Assembly: GCF_028622115.1 (NCBI RefSeq)
Contig: NZ_CP097263.1
Coordinates: 682,001 to 746,000 of the forward strand
Source of the DNA: Kutzneria chonburiensis
GTDB taxonomy: Bacteria > Actinomycetota > Actinomycetes > Mycobacteriales > Pseudonocardiaceae
Direction: 5' to 3'
DNA length: 64,000 nt
How positions within the stretch are numbered: position 1 is the stretch's first letter; each line of letters opens with the position of its first letter. The notes beneath the pieces are model-generated. The model was not told where the DNA came from. It was given only the letters and a program-made list of their open reading frames with translations, and did no database searches. Below are positions 49,836-59,746 of the stretch, in pieces. The position numbers and the translations under genes were made by a program.

Positions 49836-50242
49836 TCGGGCCACAGGCTCGGCAGGTTGACCACGATGCCCTCCTGGCTGCTCCGGGCGATGATCACCAC
49901 CGCCGGCTCGTCGCCCGGATTCTCCTCGCGGTGCGGCACGTACGGCGGCACGAACACGTAGTCGCCCGGGCCGGTCTCCAGCCGGACCTCCCGGTCGCCG
50001 TCGGCGAAGACGAACACCGGGTGGCCCTCCTTCACGTAGATGGCGGTCTCCGCCTCGCCGTGATGGTGGTCGCCCGAGTTCGTCGCCGGGGCGACGTGGG
50101 TCTCGCCCATCCACACCTTGCTGGAGCCGACGGTCTTGCCGGAGATCGCCTCCAGCCGAGTCATCCCGCTGGTCTGGCTGGTGTCCCCGGTCAGCGTCGC
50201 GCCCTTGATGTGCCGTAGCGGCTGGTGCCAGTGGTCCGTCAC
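49820..50242 (-). CDS. Small single-domain cupin protein
   Basis: A 140-residue cupin with motif 1 GDHHHGEAETAIYV (metal ligands His/His/Glu) and motif 2 PGDYVFVPPYVPHREEN. The N-terminal part (LRHIKGATLTGDTSQTSG, RLEAISGKTVGSSKVW) matches a common actinobacterial cupin group of unknown substrate. The GTG at 50242 keeps that conserved start; an internal Met lies 26 codons later. Confidence 0.85.
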   Translation of the reverse strand: MTDHWHQPLRHIKGATLTGDTSQTSGMTRLEAISGKTVGSSKVWMGETHVAPATNSGDHHHGEAETAIYVKEGHPVFVFADGDREVRLETGPGDYVFVPPYVPHREENPGDEPAVVIIARSSQEGIVVNLPSLWPDQDRS

Positions 50243-50288
50243 CCCGCCAGTATCGTCGTCTTGCTGCCGCCGAACCCGACGGCCTTTG

Positions 50289-50968
50289 TCACGAGGGCCA
50301 GCGTTGTCCGGCCAGCACGGCCAAATGCAGCGCCACCAACGTGTCCTCCAGCGCGGGCAGTTCGGCGGCCCGGTTGTGACGGACCCGCACGCTGACCAAC
50401 TCCGTGGTGGCGCCGGCCAGCGCGAGGTAGGCGTCGTACGGCACGGTGGGCCAGTCGGGGTGGTGGTTGAGGGCATGCCGGTGCCAGGCGCGGTTGAGCT
50501 CGGCGAAACGGTGCTGGGCGGCGTCCATACGGTTCACGGCCCCGGCGCCGGCCGCCGGCATGTCCACGTAGAAGACGCGGGCGAAAGCGGGCTCGTCGGC
50601 CAGGAAACGCAGGAACGCCCGGCAGGATGCGCGCAGGATCGCCTCGGGGAAGAGTCCGCGGGCAGGGCGCGGGTGGCGCCGATGACCGCGTCGACCAGGA
50701 GGTTGCCGCCGTAGGCGGTGGCCGCGAGGAAGCAGTCCTCCTTGTCGCTGAAGTGCGCGTAGAAGGCGGCCCGGGAGACGCGGGCGCCGCGGACGATGTC
50801 GGCGACGGTGATGGCCGAGAAGCCGACGGCGGCCACCGCGGCGACGGTCGCGGTGAGCAGGCGCTGCCGCTGAGCGGCGCGAACCTCGTCGGCCGGCAGG
50901 CTGGAGCGGCCCCGGGGCAGCCCCGGAGCGTCGTCGTGCCGCCTGGCCAGTGAGCCCTCTTGTCCCAC
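50289..50968 (-). pseudogene. TetR-family regulator, broken by a single-base frameshift
   Basis: The N-terminal part (ATVAAVAAVGFSAITVADIV; RAAFYAHFSDKEDCFLAATA) is a normal TetR helix-turn-helix. The ligand domain (FPEAILRASCRAFLRFLADE onward to the TGA at 50289) continues in another frame. One extra base in the three-G run at 50660-50662 would restore ALPRGLFPEAI. It is divergent from an MFS gene with an operator-like palindrome between them, the standard TetR-efflux plan. The GTG start at 50968 is my best guess; the upstream frame is open to 51016. Confidence 0.8.
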
Positions 50969-51022
50969 CCTCTGCCAACCCCTAAAGTACCGCCGCGTAC
51001 CTGTGACCGGTGACACAGGCTA

Positions 51023-51040
51023 TCGGACACCGTAGTCCGA
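51023..51040 (+). promoter_or_regulatory. TetR operator candidate before the MFS gene
   Basis: TCGGACACCGTAGTCCGA: perfect 6-bp arms with a 6-bp centre, directly ahead of the AAGGAGG ribosome site of the MFS gene. A second partial repeat, CCTGTG...CACAGG, lies at 51000-51019. Confidence 0.45.
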
Positions 51041-51051
51041 AGGAGGCGTCG

Positions 51052-52722
51052 ATGAGCGTCCTGTGGCAACGTCGACTCGACCACTACCCCGACACCCGAC
51101 GGCGCTTCTGGTACCTCGGCATCGTGGTGGCGGCGACCGTGATCCTCTACTACGAGCTGTATGTGCCGGGCGCGGTCGCGACCGAGATCATCGCCCACTA
51201 CCACATGACCTTCCCGTACTACGTCTACATCTCGGTGGTGGGCAACGCGGTCGGCGCCTTCTCGTCGCTGCTGGCCGGGCTGGCCGACCGGTGGGGCCGG
51301 GCCAACCTGGTGGCCTACGGCCTCGGCGTGACCGGCCTGCTGACGCTGTTCGGCCTGCCCAACGCCCCCGACCAGCTGACCTTCGGCGTGCTGTTCGCGG
51401 TGGTCAGCTTCGTCGAAGGCATCATCCTGGTGGCGACGCCCGCGCTGGTGCGGGACTTCTCGCCACAGCTGGGCCGGGCCTCGGCGATGGGGTTCTGGAC
51501 GCTGGGGCCGGTGGTCGGCAGCCTGGTGCTGTCCGAGGTCTCCAGCAACACGATCTCCGTGCTGCCCGACTGGCGCTCCCAGTTCGTCATCTGCGGCATC
51601 GTCGGACTGGTCGTGTTCGTGATCGCGCTGTTCGGGCTGCGCGAGCTGTCGCCCAACCTGCGGGACCAGCTCATGGTCAGCCTGCACGACAAGGCGCTGA
51701 TCGAGGCCCGCGCGGCCGGCATCGACGTCAGCAAGGCGATCGAACGGCCGTGGCGGCAGATGATGACCATGCGCGTGGTCGGCAGCGCCTTCGCCATCTC
51801 GGTGTTCCTGATCATCTACTACACCGCGGTCGGCTTCTTCACCATCTACTTCACCACCATCTACGGCTTCAGCCTGGCCCAGGCCAACGGCATCGGGAAC
51901 TGGTTCTGGGGCATCGACGCGCTGTCGCTGATCGTGGTCGGCGTGCTGTCCGACCGGCTGGCCGTGCGCAAGCCGTTCATGCTGGTCGGCGCGCTCGGCG
52001 CGATCGTGATGACCATCGTGTTCCTCGGTCTCGGCACCGGCACCGGCTACTACACCTTCGTCTGGGTGATCAGCGTGCTCGCGGTGTTCATGGCCGTGGC
52101 CTACGCGCCGTGGATGGCCAGCTTCACCGAGACCGTCGAGCGCATCAATCCCGCTTTGACGGCAACGGGTCTGGCCGTGTGGGGCTGGATCATCCGGGCC
52201 GTGGTGGCGCTGTCGGTGTTCGCGCTGCCGTTCGTCGTGACGTCGATGACGCCGCTCGTGCAGTACGGCGGCGAGGTCGCCACGCTGGCCGCCAAGTACG
52301 AGCCCCAGATCAAGACGCTCGGCGCGGTCGACCCGGCGACGCTCGGCACCCTGGGCCGCAACCCGACCGATCCGGCGGCCGGCGCCAAGGCCGTCGCCGA
52401 GATCATGCAGGCCGAGAACGTCGACCAGGCCACCGCGCTGCAACGGCTCCAGGCCGCCGCGGCCGTGCCCAAGGCCGACCTGGCCTTCCTCCAGGAGCAC
52501 GCCGCCGAGGTGCAGGCGGCCGCCGCGGCCACGCCGGGCCAGTGGCAGAACTGGTGGTGGGTCTGCGTCGGCGGCGAGGCGGTGTTCCTGCCGTTGATCT
52601 TCGTGATGGTCGGGCGGTGGCGGCCCAAGCAGGCCCGGGCCGACCTCGCCGAGCACCAGGCCCGTGTCGACGAGGAGCTGGAGCAGCTAAGTTCATCTAC
52701 CGGAGGGACTTCCCGAGGCTGA
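51052..52722 (+). CDS. MFS transporter with a long extracytoplasmic loop
   Basis: A 556-residue carrier with about 12 membrane segments. The loop 2-3 motif is GLADRWGRANLV, and a second half-motif is GVLSDRLAVRKPFM. Between the last two helices lies an insert of about 95 residues (LAAKYEPQIKTLGAVDPATL, then DQATALQRLQAAAAVPKADL), Ala-rich and helical, unlike standard MFS carriers. RBS AAGGAGG fits ATG 51052. It is probably controlled by the divergent TetR gene; substrate unknown. Confidence 0.88.
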   Translation: MSVLWQRRLDHYPDTRRRFWYLGIVVAATVILYYELYVPGAVATEIIAHYHMTFPYYVYISVVGNAVGAFSSLLAGLADRWGRANLVAYGLGVTGLLTLFGLPNAPDQLTFGVLFAVVSFVEGIILVATPALVRDFSPQLGRASAMGFWTLGPVVGSLVLSEVSSNTISVLPDWRSQFVICGIVGLVVFVIALFGLRELSPNLRDQLMVSLHDKALIEARAAGIDVSKAIERPWRQMMTMRVVGSAFAISVFLIIYYTAVGFFTIYFTTIYGFSLAQANGIGNWFWGIDALSLIVVGVLSDRLAVRKPFMLVGALGAIVMTIVFLGLGTGTGYYTFVWVISVLAVFMAVAYAPWMASFTETVERINPALTATGLAVWGWIIRAVVALSVFALPFVVTSMTPLVQYGGEVATLAAKYEPQIKTLGAVDPATLGTLGRNPTDPAAGAKAVAEIMQAENVDQATALQRLQAAAAVPKADLAFLQEHAAEVQAAAAATPGQWQNWWWVCVGGEAVFLPLIFVMVGRWRPKQARADLAEHQARVDEELEQLSSSTGGTSRG

Positions 52723-52734
52723 GAAGAGGCACGC

Positions 52735-53597
<863 letters not shown>

Positions 53598-53601
<4 letters not shown>

Positions 53602-54947
53602 GTGTCGCCGACCGGCTCACCGAGTTCGTGCAGGTGTTGCGGGCCAAGGGAATCCAGGCCGGTCCCGGCGAGACCGTGGACGCCGCGGCCGCGTTGGAGG
53701 TGCTCGGCTTCGACGACCGCGAGCGCACCCGGGAGGGCCTCGCCGCGTGCCTGATCCGGCGGGACGGGCAGCGGGCCGTCTTCGACTCCACCTTCGACCT
53801 GTTCTTTCCTTTGGGCGTAGGCATTCCCGAGCAGGCCCGGCACGAGCACCTCACCCTCGACGAGCTCGACGACCGGTTGGTCGCCGCTTTCGCTGCCGAC
53901 GACGAATCCGCTTTGCTGCAACTCGCCGGGCTGGCCGTCGATGCCTTCGGCCAGTACGGGCAAGGCGGCTCCGGCACCAGCGGCTGGTCCGCCCACCAGA
54001 CGCTCGATCGCGTGCAGCCCCAGACCTTGCTCGTCCGGGTGTTGGCCGCCATGCGGGCTCAGGCCGGTTTCACCGAGCGGCTCGACCGTGACGAGATTCG
54101 GCGTCGTATCGAGCGTTTCCGTGAGCTCGTCCGCGGCGAGGCTCTGCGTCGCGTCGCCGAACTCCGTGGCCGGGAACGACTTTCCCGCAGCGCCGTGCCG
54201 CCGACGCCCGATCAGGTCGACTTCCTCCAGGCCGGCCGTTCTCAGGTGGCCGAGATGCGGCGCATGGTCCAGCCTTTGGCCCGCAAGCTGGCGACCCGCC
54301 TCGCCGCCCGTCGCCGCCGCGCCGCCCGTGGCCAGATCGACCTCCGCCGCACCCTCCGCCGTTCCCTGTCCACCGGCGGCGTCCCCATGACCCCCGTCTT
54401 CCGCAAGCACCGCCCCGGCCGTCCCGAGATCGTCCTCCTCTGCGACATGTCCGGCTCCGTGGCTTCTTTCGCCAACTTCACCATGCTTCTCGTGCAGGCC
54501 CTACGCGACCAGTTCTCCAAGGTCCGCGTCTTCGCCTTCGTCGACGGCATCGACGAGGTCACCCATCTCGTCACCGCCGGCGTAGCCGACCCCGCCGCCC
54601 TCGGTGCCCGGATCCTCTCCGAGGCGTCCGTCATCCGTTGGGACGGCCATTCCGACTACGGCCGCTCCCTCGAGGAGTTCTCCGACCGCTACCCCGACGT
54701 CATCGGCCCCCGCACGTCCGTCCTCATCCTCGGCGACGCCCGCAACAACCACGGCGACCCCCGCCTGGCCACCCTCGCCCACATCCTCCGCCCCGCCCGC
54801 CGCTCCTTCTGGCTCAACCCCGAGCGCCGCGACCTCTGGTCGACCGGCGACTCCGCCGCCCACGACTACGCCTCCGTCGTGGAAATGCACGAATGCCGCA
54901 ACGCCAGGCAGTTGGGCACCCTGGTGTCGAGGCTGATCCCCGTCTAG
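53598..54947 (+). CDS. VWA-domain protein, CoxE-like partner of the MoxR ATPase
   Basis: A 449-residue protein. The N-terminal half is helical and Arg-rich ([40 protein letters not shown]). The C-terminal VWA domain (about 275-445) has the MIDAS metal site DMSGS, then the conserved RWDGHSDYGRSLEEF and LGDARNNHG of CoxE-type proteins. MoxR-CoxE couples mature molybdenum hydroxylases such as CO dehydrogenase; no such enzyme is nearby, so the client is unknown. Confidence 0.92.
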
Positions 54948-55127
54948 CGAGGTCCTCTCACGATCGCCCATCGGCGACAGTCGTAGCGCTGCAAAGGATT
55001 TCACTGCGGCAGCAGCCGAAGTAGAGCGGCACTCGACGCTGCCTGCCACGCTCGGTGTTCGAAACATGAGCGTTGCGTGGTGACGAAGATGATCACGTGA
55101 CAGGCGTCTCTTCACATGCTTGAATGA

Positions 55128-55146
55128 GTTAGGAAACCTTCCTAAC
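55128..55146 (+). promoter_or_regulatory. Perfect palindrome before the chitosanase-like gene
   Basis: GTTAGGAA-ACC-TTCCTAAC: perfect 8-bp arms, 3-base centre, 22 bp before the ATG. It is likely an operator for carbohydrate-responsive control. I cannot name the regulator. The rest of the 220-bp gap (54948-55168) shows nothing else clear. Confidence 0.65.
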
Positions 55147-55168
55147 TATTGATGGAGGCCCTGCCCTC

Positions 55169-55966
55169 ATGTCATCTCCCTGCATGCGCTTAACCGTGGC
55201 CGCAGCTGCCGCGCTCGCGCTCGTCGTGCCGCTCGCTGTCAACTCCGCCGCCGCCACGGCGAGCACCGCCGCACCCGCGGCCGCCACATCCTCGGCCGCC
55301 CCTGCGTACACGGCCGACGAAGTGCTGGCCGGCGTGCAGCGGAACAGCACGGCCGAGAACCAGGTCAACACCGCACCGCACATCAACACCATGACGCGCG
55401 AGCAGAACGTGAACGTGTATCAGGTGGCGTCCGGCGTCTACGCCTACAGCTCCAGCCTGGCCGTCGACACCGACGGCAGCGACCCCGATTCCGATCCGGA
55501 CCACCAGGGCTCGACGACCTTCCAGGACAGCAACGGCGAGTCGCTCGGCGCCCACCGCGTGCCGTACTACGTGCAGGGCGCCGACTGTTGGGATCAGCAG
55601 TCGCCCTGTCCGCACTTCTTCTACCAGGAGCACGGCATCCAGGGCCGGCAGTTCGCGCTGATGTTCTATCAGGGCAAGGTGATCGGCGCGATCCTCGGCG
55701 ACACGCAGACCGCGAACAGCCAGACCACGTCGGACAACGACTCCCGTGAACTGGGCGAGGCGTCCGTGAAGGCGGCCGACCTGCTCGACATCCCCAGCAG
55801 CGGCACGTCCGGTGGCGTGGCCGGCGGTGTGACCGTGGTGATCTTCTCCGGGGACGAGTGGGTCGTCAACGGCAGCAACGACGACCTGAACGACACGGCC
55901 CAGGCCATGGTGCAGAAGGCGTTGGACAGCCTCGGCGCGAGCATGGGCGGCTCGTCCTCGCGATGA
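55169..55966 (+). CDS. Secreted GH75 chitosanase-like protein
   Basis: A 265-residue exported protein with a signal peptide (MRLTVAAAAALALVVPLAVN) and an Ala/Thr linker. The domain matches the GH75 chitosanase pattern: SSLAVDTDGSDPDSDPDHQG, LGAHRVPYYVQG, ALMFYQGKVIGAILGDTQ, ELGEASVKAADLL and GVTVVIFSGDEW. The acidic pair in VDTDG and the Glu in GEAS are the likely catalytic region. Chitosanases cut partly deacetylated chitin from fungal walls. GGAGG lies 11 bases before ATG 55169; ATG 55184 is possible. Confidence 0.8.
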   Translation: MSSPCMRLTVAAAAALALVVPLAVNSAAATASTAAPAAATSSAAPAYTADEVLAGVQRNSTAENQVNTAPHINTMTREQNVNVYQVASGVYAYSSSLAVDTDGSDPDSDPDHQGSTTFQDSNGESLGAHRVPYYVQGADCWDQQSPCPHFFYQEHGIQGRQFALMFYQGKVIGAILGDTQTANSQTTSDNDSRELGEASVKAADLLDIPSSGTSGGVAGGVTVVIFSGDEWVVNGSNDDLNDTAQAMVQKALDSLGASMGGSSSR

Positions 55967-55972
55967 GCCCAC

Positions 55973-56015
55973 GGTGAACGCGATCACCACCGATCTGGTG
56001 GAGATCGCGTTCACC
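55973..56015 (+). terminator. Long bidirectional hairpin terminator
   Basis: GGTGAACGCGATC-A-CCACC (55973-55991) pairs with GGTGG-A-GATCGCGTTCACC (55997-56015) around a GATCT loop; the only mismatch is A opposite A. It lies between the convergent GH75 and DUF4231 genes. Confidence 0.85.
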
Positions 56016-56019
56016 GGTG

Positions 56020-56520
56020 TCAGCTCGCCGGCTGGGCCGCTGTCGACTTCTCCGAAACCCCGCCGTACGACAGTCGAAGTGCGGCCCAGCCTTCGCGTTC
56101 GGTGGCGCAGATGTCCTCGACCGCCTCCACCAGGACGACGGCCGCGCCGGGTTCGGCGTATTTGCCGTGGTGCACCGCGAAGAGCGCGATCTCCCGCTCG
56201 ATGGCGTACCGGGCCCGTGTCCGGCTGGTCCAGTTCTCCTTGAAACCGCCGAGCGCGCGGAGTCCGTTGACCAGCACCGCGACCGAGCCGACCGCGGCGA
56301 CGATTCTCGCGTCGAGCGCGAAGGCGGCGAGCGCGGGAATCGCCGCACTGACGACAAGGCTCGACACCTCGACAACGGAATGCCGACGCCGCGCCGACCA
56401 TGAGGTCCTCTGATAGCGCTGCCACTCGGCCAGCACGGACGGCGGCACGGGTTCGCCGCCGGCTCCCTGGGCCTCCTGCACCCACTGGCTCTTGAAGACG
56501 GCACGCTGCGCTGAGGTCAT
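56020..56520 (-). CDS. DUF4231-type membrane protein
   Basis: A 166-residue protein with two adjacent membrane helices (about 55-95: VVEVSSLVVSAAIPALAAFA and IVAAVGSVAVLVNGLRAL). They are flanked by the amphipathic SWSARRRHS and FKENWTSRTRARYAIEREIA segments that are typical of DUF4231, and a short cytoplasmic tail follows (VLVEAVEDICATEREGWAAL). Members are often found near conflict or signalling genes; their function is unknown. Start at ATG 56520, with no strong ribosome site; ATG 56562 is an alternative. Confidence 0.72.
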   Translation of the reverse strand: MTSAQRAVFKSQWVQEAQGAGGEPVPPSVLAEWQRYQRTSWSARRRHSVVEVSSLVVSAAIPALAAFALDARIVAAVGSVAVLVNGLRALGGFKENWTSRTRARYAIEREIALFAVHHGKYAEPGAAVVLVEAVEDICATEREGWAALRLSYGGVSEKSTAAQPAS

Positions 56521-56570
56521 GGGTGAAGGTTTCACCACAAGTCGACCCGCAACGCAAGCCATCGCGCTGC

Positions 56571-57578
56571 TCAGCCCTTCCTCGCCCAGTCCAGCAGCTC
56601 GTCGGCCGGCCAGGTGTTGATGACGCGGTCGGCGCCGATGCCGGCCTCCTCGGCGCGGGCGCAGCCGAGGGGTTGCCAGGTGAGCTGACCGGGGGCGTGG
56701 GCGTCGGTGTCTATGGCGAACAGGCAACCCAGGGACTCGGCCAACCTGAGCAGGCGGCGAGGGGGATCCAGGCGCTCGGGGCGGGAGTTGATCTCGACGG
56801 CTACGCCGTTGTCGCGGCAGGCGGCGAAGACGGCCTCGGGGTCGAACTCGGACTCGGGGCGGCCGCGGCCGGTGACGAGGCGGCCGGTGCAGTGGCCGAG
56901 GACGGTGACGTGCGGGTTGGAGATGGCGGTGAGCATGCGAGGGGTCATCTCGGCCGCCGGCATGCGGAGCTTGGAGTGGACGCTGGCTACGACGACGTCG
57001 AGGCGGGACAGCAACTCCTCGGACTGGTCGAGGGAGCCGTCGAGGTTGATGTCGACCTCGATGCCGGTGAGGATGCGGAACGGGGCGAGTTCGGCGTTCA
57101 AGGCGGCGATGAGGTCGAGCTGGGCGGAGAGCCGCTCAGGAGACAGGCCGTTGGCGACGGTGAGCCGAGGGGAGTGGTCGGTGAGGGCGACCCAGTCGTG
57201 TCCGAGGTCCCGGGCGGCCCGGGCCATGACGTCAGGGGGACTGCCGCCGTCGGACCAGTCGGAATGGGTGTGGCAGTCGCCGCGGAGCAAGGCCCGCAGG
57301 GAAGCGCCGGCGGAGAGGTCGGGACCGGGAGAGGAGGCGGCTTTCTCCAGGTAGGCGATGGGCTCGCCGCGGACGGCGTTCTCGACGACGCCGGCGGTGG
57401 CCTTGCCGATGCCGGGCAGCCGGGTCAGGGAGCCCATACGGACCATGTGGGCGAGCTTGTCGGCGGGGATGCCGGCGATGACCGAAGCGGCGTTGCGGAA
57501 GGCGCGGACCCGGTAGCTGGGCTCGCCGGCGCGCTCGAGCTCGAACGCGACCTGCTCCAACGCCCGTACGGGGTCCAC
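56571..57578 (-). CDS. PHP-domain phosphoesterase with N-terminal HhH domain (PolX-like)
   Basis: A 335-residue protein. The N-terminal 90 residues resemble the helix-hairpin-helix part of family X DNA polymerases (FELERAGEPSYRVRAFRNAA; LTRLPGIGKATAGVVENA). The PHP domain follows with GDCHTHSDWSDGG, ALTDHSPR, GIEVDINLDG, VASVHSKL, LGHCTGRL and DTDAHAPGQL, the full set of metal-binding His/Asp residues. No nucleotidyltransferase domain is present, so it is a PolX with its polymerase core missing; likely a phosphatase or nuclease in DNA repair. GTG start behind GGAG. Confidence 0.88.
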   Translation of the reverse strand: MDPVRALEQVAFELERAGEPSYRVRAFRNAASVIAGIPADKLAHMVRMGSLTRLPGIGKATAGVVENAVRGEPIAYLEKAASSPGPDLSAGASLRALLRGDCHTHSDWSDGGSPPDVMARAARDLGHDWVALTDHSPRLTVANGLSPERLSAQLDLIAALNAELAPFRILTGIEVDINLDGSLDQSEELLSRLDVVVASVHSKLRMPAAEMTPRMLTAISNPHVTVLGHCTGRLVTGRGRPESEFDPEAVFAACRDNGVAVEINSRPERLDPPRRLLRLAESLGCLFAIDTDAHAPGQLTWQPLGCARAEEAGIGADRVINTWPADELLDWARKG

Positions 57579-57597
57579 GTCTCCTGCCTACCAGACC

Positions 57598-57990
57598 TCA
57601 GCCCATACCGCTGACGTCGTCGGCCGCAATGGTGACGATGAGCCGCACCTGGTCCCGCCCCCGATGCCACACGTACGGCTTGCCGGTGTAGCGCTTGGCG
57701 ACGAGATCGATGTGGTCGGCGCCGCCGTCGGCGGTGATGTCGATGACGCGGCCCCGCACCCGGAAGTAGCGGAACGGGTTCGACGGGTCGGCGATGTTGA
57801 GCGCGACCCGGGGATCACGCCGCATGTTGCGCACCTTTTGGAACCCCTCGACGGTGTTGACGAGCACGTGCTCGCCGTCGGTGTCCACCCAGGTCTGGGT
57901 GAGCTGGGGCGACCCGTCCGGGTTGGCCGTGGCGATGAAGCACGGGCTGGGCTTGCGCAGCAGGTCCAGGAGGTCCTCGGGAAGTGCCAT
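57598..57990 (-). CDS. PPOX-class F420-dependent enzyme
   Basis: A 130-residue split-barrel protein: FIATANPDGSPQLTQTWVDT, GFQKVRNMRRDPRVALNIAD, YFRVRGRVIDITADGG, and KRYTGKPYVW. This is the Rv1155-like flavin/F420-binding family, which uses deazaflavin F420 for reductions. It precedes the PHP gene by 19 bp on the same strand. I start at ATG 57990, where the family begins. Confidence 0.9.
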   Translation of the reverse strand: MALPEDLLDLLRKPSPCFIATANPDGSPQLTQTWVDTDGEHVLVNTVEGFQKVRNMRRDPRVALNIADPSNPFRYFRVRGRVIDITADGGADHIDLVAKRYTGKPYVWHRGRDQVRLIVTIAADDVSGMG

Positions 57991-58029
57991 GCGGGTGATC
58001 CTAGCCACCCAGCATGGTCAACAAGGTTG

Positions 58030-58050
58030 ATAGTCACTAATCTTGACTAT
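58030..58050 (+). promoter_or_regulatory. Operator-like inverted repeat before the hydrolase gene
   Basis: ATAGTCA-CTAATCT-TGACTAT: perfect 7-bp arms, 7-base AT-rich centre, 19 bp before the ATG. The pattern resembles operators of HxlR/MarR-type regulators; no such gene is adjacent. Confidence 0.5.
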
Positions 58051-58069
58051 ACGAACCGAGGAGGCCCCG

Positions 58070-59139
58070 ATGTCGGTCATCGAACTGACCACCTTCACCG
58101 TCAAACCCCAGAACACGGCGGCGATGCTGGCCGCCCGCCCGGGCATGGTGGACGCGTTCCGCCGCGACCGCCGCGGCTTCGTCGCGGCCAGGCTGATCCG
58201 CGTCGCCGAGGACACGTGGCTGGACCAGGTGGAGTGGACGGACGACACCGCCTGGGACGAGTCGAGGGCCAAGGGCGGCAACCAGCCGGAGATCGCGGCC
58301 TTCTTCGCCACCATCGACGCCCTGGTCAGCTCGGACCGCGGCGTCCGCTACGACGACGAGGACGGCCGTGCGGTCCGGACGGTGGCCTACGGCCCGCACC
58401 CGTCGCAGGTCGGCGAGCTGTACGTGCCGGAAGGCGAAGGCCCGTTTCCGGTGGTCGTCCTGATCCACGGCGGCTACTGGACGGCGATGTTCGACCGTCG
58501 GCAGGTCACGCCGCTGGCCGACGACCTGGTCAAGGGCGGCTACGCGGTCTGGAACATCGAGTACCGCCGCCTCGGCGAGGAAGGCGGCGGCTGGCCCGGC
58601 ACGTTCGACGACGTCAACACCGCACTGGACCGGTTGGACGGCCTGGACGACCGCCTCGACCTGACGAAGGTGCAGGTCGTGGGCCACTCCGCCGGCGGCC
58701 AGCTGGCCAAGTACCTGGCCGGCCGGACCGACGGCAAGCTCCGGGAGCCGTCTCCCTCGCCGGCGTCATCGACCTGGTCGAGGCGGACAAGGATCACCTG
58801 GGCTCGGTGTTCACCGACCCGAACGCCAAGGAGCCCGCCGGCGCTCCGCCGGCCCAGGCGCCGGAGTTCGCGCCGGTGGTCGTCGCCAACGCGGGCCAGG
58901 GCATCCCGTTCTGGCTGCTCGGCGGCCACCACGACCAGGTCCCCGACCGCTACGCCGAGGTCACGGGCCCGGCCGTGGTGCCGCTGCTGACCGTGCACGG
59001 CACGGACGACGACGTCGTCGCCTCGAAGTACGCCGGCGACCCGGTCGAGTTCCAGGGTGCCCATCACTTCGACGTCATCAACCCCGAGCACGAGAGCTGG
59101 CGCATGGTGCGCGGCTGGCTCGCCGACCGATTGGCCTGA
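58070..59139 (+). pseudogene. Barrel-alpha/beta-hydrolase fusion, broken by a single-base frameshift
   Basis: Residues 1-95 (VIELTTFTVKPQNTAAMLAA; DTWLDQVEWTDDTAWD) look like a dimeric alpha-beta barrel (EthD/ABM-like). An alpha/beta hydrolase follows, with VLIHGGYW oxyanion loop and nucleophile elbow VVGHSAGGQLAKYL. The frame then breaks: VSLAGVIDLVEADKDHL, VHGTDDDVV and GAHHFDVI (catalytic His) read in another frame. Adding a base at CTCCGGG (58741-58745) joins them as KLPGAVSLAG. The HGGYW/GHSAGG pair resembles kynurenine formamidase-like esterases. RBS GAGGAGG. Inactivated gene or assembly error. Confidence 0.85.
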
Positions 59140-59140
59140 C

Positions 59141-59737
59141 ATGGATCACGAGAGGCTGTTGGACGAGGCCTGGCACCGGCCCGGCGTCACCGCGATCGAC
59201 CTGCCGCCGGTGGACGTCAACCAGGTGCTGGCCGAGCGCTACGAGCTGGACCGGGAGCTGACGTTCACCCGGACCATGCTGTGGGACATGGAGTCGCGCA
59301 AGGCCGCCGCCCCGGACATCTACATCCCGACGGTGGTGCGGGCCGGCAGCGCGAAGAAGTGGCCGAGCCTGCGCCACGAGGGGCTGGAGGACTTCACCCG
59401 CGTCTCCGACCAGCGGCTGTGGGCCGACCCGGACCGCTTCGGCACGATCATCGAGCACGTCCGCCTCGACCACGGCCACCAGCGGGCGTTCTTCGTCGGC
59501 GACACGACCTTCGAGGGCCGCACCGCCACCACCGACCAGCCGGTCTTCCACGTGGAGCACTCGGTCACCGGGGCCGAGGACCGGCCGCTGAACCTGTGGC
59601 GGATCGTCCTGCTCACCGAGCAGGTCGACCGGCGCCTGCTGGACGTGTTCACCGAGCTGGGCGAGGACCCGTACCTGCGGGTGTTCATCGAGGTGTACCT
59701 GCAAAAGGACTTGGGCGTGTCGTTTCGCCGCAAGTAG
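59141..59737 (+). CDS. Conserved hypothetical protein
   Basis: A 198-residue soluble protein: DHERLLDEAWHRPGVTAIDL, RTMLWDMESRKAAAPDIYIP, DFTRVSDQRLW, then a beta-rich domain (VRLDHGHQRAFFVGDTTFEG; QPVFHVEHSVTGAEDRPLNL) and a helical end (RVFIEVYLQKDLGVSFRRK). I do not recognise a family. It starts two bases after the stop of the frameshifted hydrolase, so it is in that operon and probably serves the same pathway. Confidence 0.65.
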   Translation: MDHERLLDEAWHRPGVTAIDLPPVDVNQVLAERYELDRELTFTRTMLWDMESRKAAAPDIYIPTVVRAGSAKKWPSLRHEGLEDFTRVSDQRLWADPDRFGTIIEHVRLDHGHQRAFFVGDTTFEGRTATTDQPVFHVEHSVTGAEDRPLNLWRIVLLTEQVDRRLLDVFTELGEDPYLRVFIEVYLQKDLGVSFRRK

Positions 59738-59746
59738 CTTGACGGA

